The notes: a model not told the origin generated them from the letters alone. A DNA stretch of 64,000 nt from an uncultured Gammaproteobacteria bacterium (GCA_913060495.1 CAJXRP010000011.1:49608-113607), one strand, 5' to 3'. Positions 1 to 8,377 are shown, counted from the first letter of the stretch. Numbers and translations are program-made.

Positions 1-495
1 GGCTTCATCAATAGTGAAGTCCATCTCGCCGATATGGTTCTCGACCCTGTCGACAGAATAAATCATCCGCTCCAGAATGCGCTTGTAGTACAAATTGTAG
101 ATCTCGAAACCCGGTTCGACACTGCCATCTTGGAGACTGTTATCTAGGGTATAGCGGTATGCACTTAATTGATCGATATCCTCTTTCAAGAAATATAGCT
201 TCGAGCCGTCTAGAGCATCTATAAAGCTATCGAATACAGTAGAAGAGAAGTTGTCGTTTATATCGATCGAAGAATAGTGTTTGGTTTCCAGCTCGTTTAA
301 CAATTTTACCGCGGTATCACCGTGGATCGGCTTGCTTACAAGTGGGGTATAGAGCGCATCGATATCGAGGACTGTGTTTAACTGATCAGGATCGTCTTGA
401 GCGATCAGCGTCGACGCCAGTAGAATCGAGCATGCAGTAATAGCTGCTTTTTGCATGAATCGATTTCGTTCGAATTTCGGTGAGTTGTTATTCAT
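1..495 (-). CDS. prc: Tail-specific (C-terminal processing) periplasmic protease, N-terminal part
   Basis: This is the first 165 codons of a gene that runs off the left edge. The ATG at 495 is preceded by a good ribosome site (GGAG about 8 bases upstream). Residues about 14-32 form a signal peptide ending at a probable Ala-Gln cleavage site. The segment HYSSIDINDNFSSTVFDSFI followed by DALDGSKLYFLKEDI matches the conserved N-terminal region of Prc/Tsp proteases, which precedes the PDZ and Ser/Lys catalytic domains. Those domains lie outside the window. Prc degrades or trims periplasmic proteins and in E. coli processes FtsI and murein hydrolases. The assignment rests on the N-terminal domain only. 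Confidence 0.85.
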   Translation of the reverse strand, partial: MNNNSPKFERNRFMQKAAITACSILLASTLIAQDDPDQLNTVLDIDALYTPLVSKPIHGDTAVKLLNELETKHYSSIDINDNFSSTVFDSFIDALDGSKLYFLKEDIDQLSAYRYTLDNSLQDGSVEPGFEIYNLYYKRILERMIYSVDRVENHIGEMDFTIDEA

Positions 496-688
496 ATATC
501 TCCACTTAGTTCCATATTGTAAAGCTGGTCCTGCGATAAACGTAACGCCATTGGCGATTGGGTTTGCTGCCCATTTGTGAAACTAGAGACTAAGCGATAT
601 AGGCGCGCCTGAGAAGGGTTTTGACGCTTAATCTGGGTCTAGAAAACGTCCAGATCAAGCTCATAACAATTCTATGCTCAATTCATCG

Positions 689-1891
689 CTATTTTATGAG
701 TTTCTGCCGCGCCGAAGCGTGTCTCTCAGCTCGCTCAACATCTATGTAACGATCTGTAATAGCGCTGGAGCCATGGCCCGCATCATCTCTAACGTGCTCT
801 CTAGGTCTGTGTTTTACATCCTCGGATATTCCAGTATGGCGCAGCCAGTGAACGGTAGCAGCGCTCAATCTCTCAGCATCCTCTACAAAGCCATTAGCTC
901 GCATTTTCTCCGCAGCTGCGTCGAAGCACTTTTGTACTATGCCTCGAATTTGGCGAGTACTACCTATCCCGCCTTTGCCTCGTGTCTTGTGGATTAGTGG
1001 CGTAGATTCTCCAGGCATGGGCAGGCTGGGTAATCCTCTAGAGAGTCTATAGCGCTTAAGCGCCTCTAGCATTGCATCGCTCACTGAAATCTCTCGTTCT
1101 TTGTTGCCTTTCCCAACAGTGAGAAACCACCAATTTCCTTCTTGATCGGCTTGGAAATGTCCCATCTGCGGTTGCCAGCGACTGGTATCCACCAATTCTG
1201 AAATTCTGAGATACATAGCAAACAATGCATTCATTACGAACAATGTACGTTCATGGATCAGTGGTTGCTCGGCAGCCATAGTCTCGGCAGTTTCAATCAC
1301 AAAATCCCATTGCAGGGGCGATAAGCGTCGAATTTTGCCCTGACTCTGCTGCTTGCGTAGAAATTTACTCTTCTGACGGATCTGCGCGACGGGATTTGCT
1401 GAGATATAACTCTCTTGAATTAGGAAGTTGAAAAAACTACTCAGGACGCTAAATAGCGACTGGAGTGCCGCCTGTGAGATGGCAAATTCGCCACTTCCGT
1501 GAACATATGGCCGCCAATCACTATTCGGTACCCGCTCTCCCTGACGCAGCAAAAATCGTGGCACATTTTTTTCTCCAACCCAGTTAGCCGGTGGCTGCTT
1601 AGAAAACTCTACATAAGTTTCGATATCTTCCCTAACTACTTGTTTTAACGATTTTTTTGCAACAAGCAGACACCAGTGAAGAAAGTGTTCAATCTCCCGC
1701 CTGTAGGTGCTAAACGTGTCTGGGCTGCCGCGGTAGCTGTAGATGAACTCGGCGGCACACTGGTAGTCGTCAATTGCCTCATCCGAGGCGCTAATCGCCA
1801 GGTGCTGCAATGATTTCACTGGCTGCTTAAAAGGGTTAGGCATTTCCTCGAGGGTATCGAAGAAGGCTAGGGGTGATGATATGTTTGACAT
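689..1891 (-). CDS. Tyrosine recombinase / integrase
   Basis: A 400-residue site-specific recombinase that cuts and rejoins DNA through a tyrosine nucleophile. The N-terminal half is a SAM-like core-binding region. The C-terminal half carries the full catalytic set: Arg in MYLRISEL, Lys in GKGNKER, the HWLRHTG box, a Gly-His in DDAGHGSS and the nucleophile in TDRYIDV. The enzyme therefore looks active. It stands alone, with no excisionase, phage or transposon genes beside it and no tRNA gene as an obvious target. It lies between prc and the mod operon and is transcribed away from modA. A 12-bp palindrome sits just upstream of its start. It is too divergent in its HxxR region to be chromosomal XerC/XerD and is more likely of mobile-element origin. 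Confidence 0.88.
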   Translation of the reverse strand: MSNISSPLAFFDTLEEMPNPFKQPVKSLQHLAISASDEAIDDYQCAAEFIYSYRGSPDTFSTYRREIEHFLHWCLLVAKKSLKQVVREDIETYVEFSKQPPANWVGEKNVPRFLLRQGERVPNSDWRPYVHGSGEFAISQAALQSLFSVLSSFFNFLIQESYISANPVAQIRQKSKFLRKQQSQGKIRRLSPLQWDFVIETAETMAAEQPLIHERTLFVMNALFAMYLRISELVDTSRWQPQMGHFQADQEGNWWFLTVGKGNKEREISVSDAMLEALKRYRLSRGLPSLPMPGESTPLIHKTRGKGGIGSTRQIRGIVQKCFDAAAEKMRANGFVEDAERLSAATVHWLRHTGISEDVKHRPREHVRDDAGHGSSAITDRYIDVERAERHASARQKLIK

Positions 1892-1912
1892 TAAATAGCT
1901 GCTTTAAGAGTT

Positions 1913-1958
1913 TGTTTATAAACAGATAGTAGCTGATAAATCTAGCATTGTAATCAGC
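1913..1958. promoter_or_regulatory. Palindromes upstream of the integrase gene
   Basis: A perfect 12-bp palindrome TGTTTATAAACA (1913-1924) lies 22 bases upstream of the integrase start codon. It is followed by a second, interrupted inverted repeat, GCTGAT/ATCAGC (1932-1937 and 1953-1958, 15-base spacer). They could be an autoregulatory operator or a recombinase binding site. Nothing in the sequence decides between these. Confidence 0.35.
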
Positions 1959-2089
1959 AAAATTATGGCATCTAGCTAGTAAAAAGAAGGATTTTCCTTG
2001 CGCCACAGTAAGTAATCGGTGAATTCTCAAGTTACTTGATGGTTTGAGAGCGGTGCGTTGGCAATAAGCTCTGGCACTTGTACAATGTG

Positions 2090-2113
2090 CGCTATATACA
2101 CGCCTATATAACG
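2090..2113 (+). promoter_or_regulatory. ModE operator of modABC
   Basis: The sequence CGCTATATA, six bases CACGCC, then TATATAACG is an inverted repeat with 8 of 9 positions symmetric. It closely matches the known E. coli modA operator, which as I recall it also has the CGCC spacer. It ends 11 bases before the modA start codon, so bound molybdate-ModE would block transcription or the start of translation. The matching regulator gene modE lies just beyond modC. Confidence 0.88.
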
Positions 2114-2124
2114 GTAGCAAAACA

Positions 2125-2895
2125 TTGCTTAAATCACTTAAACGATACGCCCAAAGCTGCCTGGCAGCGTTTCTGCTGGCCTCGAGCCCTGCGGTTGTCG
2201 CCGATACCTTAAATGTCGCCGTGGCTTCAAACTTCGTCGCAGCTATGCAGCGTATACAGCCGGCCTTTGAAGAAGCAAGCGAACATGAACTACGCCTCAT
2301 CCGCGGCTCTAGCGGCAAGCACTATGCACAAATTCACAATGGCGCGCCTTTCGACGTTTTCCTGTCGGCAGACCAAATAAGACCAATGCTGCTAGTCCAG
2401 GAGGGCATAGCCCCAAAAACAAGCTTAATAACCTATGCCCAAGGGCAACTGGCGCTATGGAGCAGGCAAGGGGAGCTCAATCTCAACAAAAAATATCTAT
2501 TAAAAACAGATAATTACAGAGTAATTGCAATTGCAAATCCGCGATTAGCGCCCTACGGACAAGCGGCGACTGAAGTCTTTAGTAAGCTAGGCATAGAATC
2601 CCTCGTGAACGAGAAACTGGTGATGGGAGAAAATATTGCCCAAGCCTTCCAGTTTGCGTTCAGCGGTAATGCAGACCTAGGCCTAATTGCTTATTCACAG
2701 GCCCTATCTCCAAATATGCGTGATCAAGGGTCTGTATGGCTGGTGCCTAGTGAACTACATCAACCCATCAAGCAAGATATGGTGATTCTAAATGACTCCG
2801 AGGCGGCTGCGGAGTTTGCCTCCTTCATGGGCAGTGAAGTGGTGCGTGAAATACTGATAAGCAGCGGCTACCTGTTGCCCGTGGGAGCCCGCTAG
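2125..2895 (+). CDS. modA: Molybdate ABC transporter, periplasmic binding protein
   Basis: A 256-residue periplasmic protein that captures molybdate (or tungstate) and delivers it to ModBC. The TTG at 2125 is chosen because it gives a complete signal peptide: KR-rich start, hydrophobic core about residues 11-24, cleavage near VVA-D. No ATG in frame would keep the leader. The mature protein begins DTLNVAVASNFVAAMQ and contains GSSGKHYAQI, the oxyanion-binding motifs of ModA. The stop codon overlaps the modB start. A ModE operator lies immediately upstream, so the gene should be repressed when molybdate is plentiful. Confidence 0.93.
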   Translation: MLKSLKRYAQSCLAAFLLASSPAVVADTLNVAVASNFVAAMQRIQPAFEEASEHELRLIRGSSGKHYAQIHNGAPFDVFLSADQIRPMLLVQEGIAPKTSLITYAQGQLALWSRQGELNLNKKYLLKTDNYRVIAIANPRLAPYGQAATEVFSKLGIESLVNEKLVMGENIAQAFQFAFSGNADLGLIAYSQALSPNMRDQGSVWLVPSELHQPIKQDMVILNDSEAAAEFASFMGSEVVREILISSGYLLPVGAR

Positions 2896-3578
2896 TGTTA
2901 TCGCAACCCGATATAGCAGCACTGCTTATAACTTTACGCCTTGCAGCCACTACGACCGCTATCCTGCTATTACTTGGCACACCCTTGGCATGGTGGCTTG
3001 CGACTACTCGCTCAAGAGCGCGCAGCGCTATTGAAGCAGTAATAGCCTTACCTCTAGTTCTGCCGCCAACTGTGCTGGGCTTCTACCTGTTGCTAGCATT
3101 CTCTCCAGATGGTCCCATTGGCGCAACAACAGCGGCGCTGGGCTTACCCTCAATGGCATTTTCATTCTGGGGTCTAGTATTAGGTTCAGCCATCTATTCT
3201 TTGCCCTTCGTAGTTCAGCCGCTGCAGAACGCATTTTCCGGGCTAGGCAGGATGCCGCTAGAAGTTGCGGCAACATTGGGTGCGGGGCCTCTAGACAGGT
3301 TCATTAGCGTGGTTCTGCCTTTATCGAAGATGGGCTATTTAACCGCAGCCGTTCTTGGCTTTGCACACACCCTAGGGGAGTTCGGGGTCGTGATGATGAT
3401 TGGCGGCAATATCCCAGGAGAGACTCAGGTCCTGTCTATTGCTATCTATGATCACGTCGAGGCGCTTGAATACAGCCAGGCTCATTGGCTAGCAGCAGGA
3501 TTACTTATATGTTCTTTTGTAGTTCTGTTAATGATTTACAGCGCTAACCGAAAGTTTCACCTAATGAAAACAGTATGA
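2895..3578 (+). CDS. modB: Molybdate ABC transporter, permease
   Basis: A 227-residue inner-membrane permease with about five to six hydrophobic helices. The characteristic loop HTLGEFGVVMMIGGNIPGET is the EAA motif that contacts the ModC ATPase. Length matches ModB proteins of other Proteobacteria. The GTG start overlaps the modA stop by one base, and its own stop overlaps the modC start (ATGA). The three genes are thus translationally coupled in one operon. Confidence 0.95.
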   Translation: MLSQPDIAALLITLRLAATTTAILLLLGTPLAWWLATTRSRARSAIEAVIALPLVLPPTVLGFYLLLAFSPDGPIGATTAALGLPSMAFSFWGLVLGSAIYSLPFVVQPLQNAFSGLGRMPLEVAATLGAGPLDRFISVVLPLSKMGYLTAAVLGFAHTLGEFGVVMMIGGNIPGETQVLSIAIYDHVEALEYSQAHWLAAGLLICSFVVLLMIYSANRKFHLMKTV

Positions 3579-4660
3579 TTAATGCAGCCTTACAACTCGA
3601 CAAGCCTAACTTTAGCTTAGCGGCTGATTTCAACGTGCCTGGCTGTGGCGTAACCGCAATATTTGGCCCCTCTGGCTGCGGCAAGACTACCTTGCTCAGG
3701 GCTATTGCCGGTCTAGAGCCCCACACTAAGGGATCACTCGCAGTAAATAACGAACTATGGCTAAGTTCACAAGAATGTAGAGCCGTGCAGGAAAGGAGGG
3801 TGGGCGTGGTATTTCAGGACTCTAGCCTGTTTCCTCACCTCACCGTGGAGGAAAACCTCCTTTATGGGAGAAAACGCTTAAAGAAAATTAGTGAACCTAT
3901 TGAAATTAAACAGTTAATAAGTTCGCTAGGAATAGAGGCGCTACTACAACGTTATCCAGCAGGACTGTCTGGTGGCGAGAAGCAGCGTGTTGCTCTAGGT
4001 CGCGCTCTGCTTGCCGAGCCGAAGTTGCTATTGATGGATGAGCCCTTATCGGCCCTAGATCAGAGCAGCAGAGAAGAATTGATGCTGCTTCTTGAGACAT
4101 TCCTTCAACTGATTGATATACCTGTATTCTATGTTACGCATTCTAGCGAAGAAGTCGCGCGCTTAGCAGACAATTTAATACTCATGAGCGACGGCTCTGT
4201 GTTAGATCATGGACCAATTCAGAATGTGTTAGGCGCAGTAGATGGTGAACTAAGCCGCAGTGACACCGCCTTCAGCGTTATTGCAGGCCAAATAGCCAAC
4301 ACACAACTAACGGGCCTAATCTCTGTGGACTGCGGCCAAGGCATCGTATTGCAGGTGCCGGACACTGCTGTAGCGTCAGAAATTCGTTACCAGCCTGAAA
4401 CTGGAGTTAGGCTACGCATCCGTGCACGAGACGTCAGCCTGTGCCTCGAACAACCCAAAAGAAGCAGCATCCTCAACATACTACCAGCAGTTATAACTGA
4501 GCTCGCGGCAGAACCCTATAAGGGTAGCAGAGTCGTTAAGGTGGATATCGCGGGCAAGCAGCTACTTTCAAAAATCTCTGAATACTCAGTTCAGCAATTG
4601 CAGTTACACGCAGGGCAAGCCGTTTTTGCGCAAATAAAGTCTGCAGCACTTATCTCTTAA
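3575..4660 (+). CDS. modC: Molybdate ABC transporter, ATP-binding protein
   Basis: A 361-residue ATPase that powers molybdate import. Walker A GPSGCGKTT is at residues 31-39. The signature LSGGEKQRVALGRALL and Walker B LLLMDEPLSALD follow around residues 130-160. The last 70 or so residues form a TOBE/Mop domain (RIRARDVSLCL and after), which binds molybdate and is diagnostic for ModC against other ABC ATPases. It ends convergent with modE, 80 bases away. No strong terminator is seen in that gap. Confidence 0.95.
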   Translation: MINAALQLDKPNFSLAADFNVPGCGVTAIFGPSGCGKTTLLRAIAGLEPHTKGSLAVNNELWLSSQECRAVQERRVGVVFQDSSLFPHLTVEENLLYGRKRLKKISEPIEIKQLISSLGIEALLQRYPAGLSGGEKQRVALGRALLAEPKLLLMDEPLSALDQSSREELMLLLETFLQLIDIPVFYVTHSSEEVARLADNLILMSDGSVLDHGPIQNVLGAVDGELSRSDTAFSVIAGQIANTQLTGLISVDCGQGIVLQVPDTAVASEIRYQPETGVRLRIRARDVSLCLEQPKRSSILNILPAVITELAAEPYKGSRVVKVDIAGKQLLSKISEYSVQQLQLHAGQAVFAQIKSAALIS

Positions 4661-4740
4661 TAAACAATGAATTATGGAACTTTTTGAATGTGCTCTAGCT
4701 AATTTTTCAGGTGCAATTTACTATCGAATGGGCAGGGCAG

Positions 4741-5562
4741 TTAGGCCACCATCAGAATGACGCTTGAAGCCTTAAACAGAGCAGAAATCACCATTCCCTC
4801 GGCAAGGGCCAATTGATCAGCGCTTTTGTTGGTTATCATAGCGCTCAAGGTTTTCTCTCCAGCTAGCTCTATCGTTACGTCAGCGCTAACGGATCCGCGA
4901 TCTAGGCTCACCAAGGTTCCAGTCAGAACATTGCGTGCGCTTACTTGAATAGCGTCACCGACAGCTAAGGTGACAGAAGAGGCTTTGATCATTGCAACGA
5001 CCGCTTGCCCCTCGGCTAGCTTCATTTCACGCCGGCTTTGCTCCGTAACCATAGCCACAATCCGTTGCTGCTCTGATATCTGAACCTGGACCTCTGTGTT
5101 GACGGCACCGGTTTCTATTTCCGCGATACTACCGAGAAATTGATTACGCGCACTAGTTTGCAAAAGAGCACTTTTCATAAATTTAGACACATCGTCCAAG
5201 GAACTTAGCTGTTGATTTAGATTCTCTAAAAATTGATTATGTTGTTCTTGTAACTGCTTAAAACCATTAAGCATTTCTTTCCCATAGCCAGTTAGAATAG
5301 AGCCGCCACCCTTGCTTCCACCAGCGCTGCGCTCTATCACTGGATGCTCTGAAAGGTTGTTGATACGCTCCAGCCTATCCCAAGCAGTTTTATAACTTAC
5401 ACCCGCAATCTTCGCAGCCGCAGTAATGGAGCCTGTGTCGGCTATCGCCTGCAGCAGATCGATTTGATCGAGCATCAGACGTTTCGATGTCGCTTCGGTC
5501 AGCCAAATCTGACCTTCTAGGTTCGCCAAGCAGTTATCCTCGCTATCAAGCCTGACGCACAT
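4741..5562 (-). CDS. modE: Molybdate-responsive transcriptional regulator ModE
   Basis: A 273-residue repressor. An N-terminal winged helix (about residues 30-95, with TGSITAAAKIAGVSYKTAWD and the wing SAGGSKGGGSILTGYG) matches the ModE DNA-binding domain. Two tandem Mop/TOBE repeats follow (about 135-200 and 205-273), which bind molybdate and trigger DNA binding. The N terminus is about 20 residues longer than usual for ModE. The ATG at 5562 has an AGG upstream, and Met30 (before LDQIDLL) is an alternative start. The gene faces modC, and its predicted operator lies in front of modA. Confidence 0.93.
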   Translation of the reverse strand: MCVRLDSEDNCLANLEGQIWLTEATSKRLMLDQIDLLQAIADTGSITAAAKIAGVSYKTAWDRLERINNLSEHPVIERSAGGSKGGGSILTGYGKEMLNGFKQLQEQHNQFLENLNQQLSSLDDVSKFMKSALLQTSARNQFLGSIAEIETGAVNTEVQVQISEQQRIVAMVTEQSRREMKLAEGQAVVAMIKASSVTLAVGDAIQVSARNVLTGTLVSLDRGSVSADVTIELAGEKTLSAMITNKSADQLALAEGMVISALFKASSVILMVA

Positions 5563-6065
5563 TATGCCTGATAACCGCCTTCAACCAAGGGAACTTCCTA
5601 GCTCTTGCATACTTTTTGCAAACACCAGGATAGGGCGGATTTAATTAATTGAGCCGGTTCCATGAGGATGGATGCAGGCGCGGTTTGAGCAAGTAGCAAA
5701 CTACAATAGACAAGTTGTCAGCGCTCAGTATTTTCCCGAATGGAGCACCATTAGAGCTCTAGGATTTGCGCACTAACATCTACCCTGAAGCTTTCTTATA
5801 ATATTTATATAGTTATAAATCAGATATATATAGTAATAATATGAAGTAAAATACTTATATTAATTTGCTATGAGTTTTCTCAACCTCCATTGAGGCTCAC
5901 AGCAGGGCATTGAACAAATATGCCCTAGATCAATAAACTCCTCTTTGCAGCTAGGTTCCGCACGAGTTGCAGCTTCCCACGATATTTGTGTTGCTTTTTC
6001 GTCAAATTACCTTATCTTGAAGGATTTAGTATAACCAATTTCGTGGTAGGCAAAGAGGCGCTCGA
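5563..6065. other. 503-bp gap, AT-rich leader region
   Basis: No credible gene is seen here. The gap must hold the modE promoter (minus strand) and the promoter of the CBS gene. A stretch around 5800-5860 is very AT-rich with many TATA-like steps. Two small hairpins are adjacent: CCTC/GAGG (5884-5895) and AGGGCAT/ATGCCCT (5904-5926, nine-base loop), upstream of the CBS gene. Their role is unknown. Confidence 0.4.
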
Positions 6066-6473
6066 ATGGATTCGACGGTTGGTACATTCACGGTAAAAGA
6101 GATTGTTTGTATGGACATGGAGTCCAGCGTATTTGAGGTAATAAAGACATTTGCCTCTTTACGGTTCTCCGCATTGCCCGTATTAGACAGGGATGGGCGC
6201 TGCTTTGGGATAGTAACCCCGAAGGATATATTTGAGCTAATTGCCTCCCTGGGGGATGTCCACGCTATAAAAGCCTGGGAAATCTGCTCCCATACATTGT
6301 TCTACGTTCACCCTGAAATTACTGCCGTTCAAGCCTGTCAGGTGATGCGCGATAATAAAATCCATCATTTGATGGTTGGCGATGCAGTTAAGCCACTTGG
6401 TATAATCTCAACTATGGATATCGTTGATCAGCTTCATCAAGCTGAAATGGCCGCGTTTAAGGCCGGTTACTAG
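6066..6473 (+). CDS. CBS-pair domain protein
   Basis: A 135-residue protein made almost entirely of two CBS repeats (about residues 8-65 and 75-130). Key segments are ASLRFSALPVLDRDGRCFGIVTP in pieces and NKIHHLMVGDAVKPLGIIST, each a strand-helix-strand unit followed by a D-I/D helix. CBS pairs bind adenosyl ligands such as AMP, ATP or SAM, or c-di-AMP, and work as sensors. There is no effector domain, and neighbours give no clear partner. The ATG at 6066 follows an AGAGG ribosome site. The exact ligand cannot be read from the sequence. Confidence 0.85.
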   Translation: MDSTVGTFTVKEIVCMDMESSVFEVIKTFASLRFSALPVLDRDGRCFGIVTPKDIFELIASLGDVHAIKAWEICSHTLFYVHPEITAVQACQVMRDNKIHHLMVGDAVKPLGIISTMDIVDQLHQAEMAAFKAGY

Positions 6474-6609
6474 CATAGCGGGGGAGTTTCCGGATTAGAA
6501 TCCTCTATATTAGGGGCTGCATTAATCATACACATGATTAAAAATGTTTAAACTATTGAAATTAAATGTATTTTATCTATTTTAGGAAATGCATTTTTCG
6601 GGATCTACC

Positions 6610-6672
6610 ATGAAGCTCATTGCCTTCTTTTCTATTGTTGCGCCGTTAACGTCCTGCGCAGCTTCTGACTAA
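6610..6672 (+). CDS. Possible 20-residue lipoprotein-leader-like peptide
   Basis: The frame reads MKLIAFFSIVAPLTSCAASD and then stops. It has one Lys, a hydrophobic core and an LTSC lipobox, so it looks like a lipoprotein signal peptide with only four residues after the cysteine. GGGA lies about 8 bases upstream. It may be the stub of a degraded lipoprotein gene or a tiny entericidin-like lipopeptide. Chance occurrence is quite possible at this size. Confidence 0.25.
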   Translation: MKLIAFFSIVAPLTSCAASD

Positions 6673-6907
6673 CCTAATTTAACCGATATGCTGAAGCGCA
6701 GCTTGATCATTACAACTCATCTGCTGCCATTGGATGCCGCGTTTATTGTGCCCAGGAGGACGGCTAAGGACATTGAGCGGGGATCGGCAAAAGCAGCTGC
6801 TCTGCAGCTTAGTATAGAAGACGAATTCCCTAGACTATAACTGTCTGCACAGCCTCGATTGCCAGGGCATGTAGGGCAGACCGAATACTTGATTCCCCCC
6901 AAGTTAT

Positions 6908-6960
6908 GCCTATCTTCACTATTTCCGGTAATCTTTATTACCGGAAATAGTGGAATAGGC
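6908..6960. repeat. Long inverted repeat (16-bp perfect stem, 4-base loop)
   Basis: CACTATTTCCGGTAAT (6917-6932) and its exact complement (6937-6952) flank a CTTT loop. The outer part continues with GCCTA/TAGGC (6908-6912 and 6956-6960), interrupted by a wobble pair and one bulged base. It starts about 60 bases downstream of the gor stop codon. Neither side has a T-run, so it is not a standard intrinsic terminator. It may be a REP-like or transposon-derived element, or an mRNA-stabilising 3' structure. Confidence 0.75.
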
Positions 6961-7021
6961 CGTATAAAGTACAATACCGCCCCAGATCACTAATAATGCG
7001 CATCTCACTAATATTTCACTA

Positions 7022-8377
7022 TTAGAGCGCTTCTCGTTTCGTCCTCATTGTGACGAACTCTTCAGCCAACGTTGGATGAATACCGATGGTACGGTCAAAG
7101 TCAGCCTTAGTAGCGCCACAGTTAATCGCTACAGACAAACCCTGGACGATCTCACCGGCGTCAGCTGCTACAAGATGGAAACCAACCACTCGATCCGAAT
7201 CTCTGTCGACTATCAGCTTGATCATGGATTTCTCATCACGGCCGCTTAGCGTGTGCTTCATTGGTCTAAACACGCTCTCATAGACATCGATCTGCAAGTC
7301 AGCATCCAATGCTTCCTGCTCGGACAATCCAACCGTACCTATGTTTGGATGGCAAAATACCGCCGTGGCGATGTTTTTGTAGTCCATAGCCTTTGTATCA
7401 CCGGAAAATAAGGCTCTAGCGACAATTTGGCCTTCCGCTAAGGCAACCGGTGTTAAGGCTATTCGGTCAATAACATCACCAACAGCATAGATACTCGGCT
7501 CAGCGGTCTGGAAATGCTCGTTAACCTTAATAGCACCATTGCTTGCTAACTCGACGCCAACACTGTCGAGCCCAAGATCATCGGTAAGTGGCAGTCTACC
7601 GGTAGCCGCCAACACTGAATCGCAAATTAATTTAGAACCTGATTTAAGAGATAGCTCTAATCGATTGTCTTGCTTAGTTATTTTCTCTATATCTTTTTCT
7701 AAATAGAGATCTACGTGATTACCAATCTCGGCTGTTATAAATGTCCTAACATCCTCGTCAAATCCCCGCAGTAACTTGTCACCACGATAAATTAAGCTGG
7801 TTTTACAGCCAAGCCGGCTAAAGATGCTGGCGAACTCAACGGCGATATAACCACCGCCCATGACTACGATTTCCGCAGGAAGCTGATCCATAGCAAAGAC
7901 ATCGTTGGAACTAATGGTTAACTCACTGCCTGGGAATTCGGGAGTCCATGGCCAGCCGCCAACAGCTATTAATATGTTTTTCGCCGATACTGTCTTGCCG
8001 TCGACTTGCACCTCGTTAGGGCCAGAAATTCGAGCTCGAGTCTCAAAGATATCTACTTGATTTGAGCTAAGTATAGATTTATATATGTCATTTAACCTAT
8101 TGATTTCAATATCTTTATTACCCTTAAGAACACCCCAGTCAAAGCGTAGGTTATCGAAATCCCAGCCAAATCCCTTGCTGTCCTCAAAATCGTCAAAATA
8201 GTGCGCAGCATAGCTATATAGTTTCTTTGGTACACAACCGACATTCACGCAAGTGCCGCCGAAATATCGCTCCTCAGCAACAGCCACCCTCGCCCCTAAA
8301 CTAGCCGCTATCCGACAGGCGCGAACGCCGCCTGAGCCAGCTCCAATAACAAACAAATCGTAATCAAATGCTTCCAA
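7022..8377 (-). CDS. gor: Glutathione-disulfide reductase
   Basis: A flavoprotein of 451 residues, if the TTG at 8377 is the start, that reduces oxidised glutathione with NADPH. The TTG follows AAGGA at about nine bases and gives the usual N terminus (FDYDLFVIGAGSGG). An ATG at 8434 would add 19 residues without counterpart in the family. The FAD site GAGSGG is at 12-17, the redox pair GGTCVNVGC has Cys43 and Cys48, a second Rossmann motif GGGYIAVE follows mid-protein, and the C-terminal HPTLAEEFV holds the catalytic His. It is divergent from the alkB-like gene, suggesting both serve stress defence. Confidence 0.92.
   Translation of the reverse strand: MEAFDYDLFVIGAGSGGVRACRIAASLGARVAVAEERYFGGTCVNVGCVPKKLYSYAAHYFDDFEDSKGFGWDFDNLRFDWGVLKGNKDIEINRLNDIYKSILSSNQVDIFETRARISGPNEVQVDGKTVSAKNILIAVGGWPWTPEFPGSELTISSNDVFAMDQLPAEIVVMGGGYIAVEFASIFSRLGCKTSLIYRGDKLLRGFDEDVRTFITAEIGNHVDLYLEKDIEKITKQDNRLELSLKSGSKLICDSVLAATGRLPLTDDLGLDSVGVELASNGAIKVNEHFQTAEPSIYAVGDVIDRIALTPVALAEGQIVARALFSGDTKAMDYKNIATAVFCHPNIGTVGLSEQEALDADLQIDVYESVFRPMKHTLSGRDEKSMIKLIVDRDSDRVVGFHLVAADAGEIVQGLSVAINCGATKADFDRTIGIHPTLAEEFVTMRTKREAL

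Larger units (their letters stand above)
6474..7021. other. 548-bp non-coding gap with inverted repeats
   Basis: No convincing gene larger than 20 codons is seen. It contains an 8-bp inverted repeat TTAATCAT/ATGATTAA (6522-6541, four-base loop) after the CBS gene, a possible short lipoprotein-like reading frame (6610-6672) and a long near-perfect hairpin (6908-6960). A longer minus-strand frame across 6717-6974 has no family resemblance and runs through the hairpin, so it is not called. Confidence 0.5.

Noticed and set aside
674..997. Plus-strand reading frame opposite the integrase
   Set aside because: It is antisense to the conserved C-terminal catalytic region of the recombinase and has no family resemblance.
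1836..2318. Minus-strand reading frame across the modA leader
   Set aside because: It covers the modA signal-peptide region in antisense and the ModE operator; composition is not protein-like.
5795..5850. Second ModE-like site in TATA-rich DNA upstream of the CBS gene
   Set aside because: The stretch has repeated TATA steps but lacks the CG ends and the symmetric spacing of a ModE operator.
6717..6974. 85-codon minus-strand frame after gor
   Set aside because: It runs through the long hairpin, has no recognised domain and no good ribosome site.
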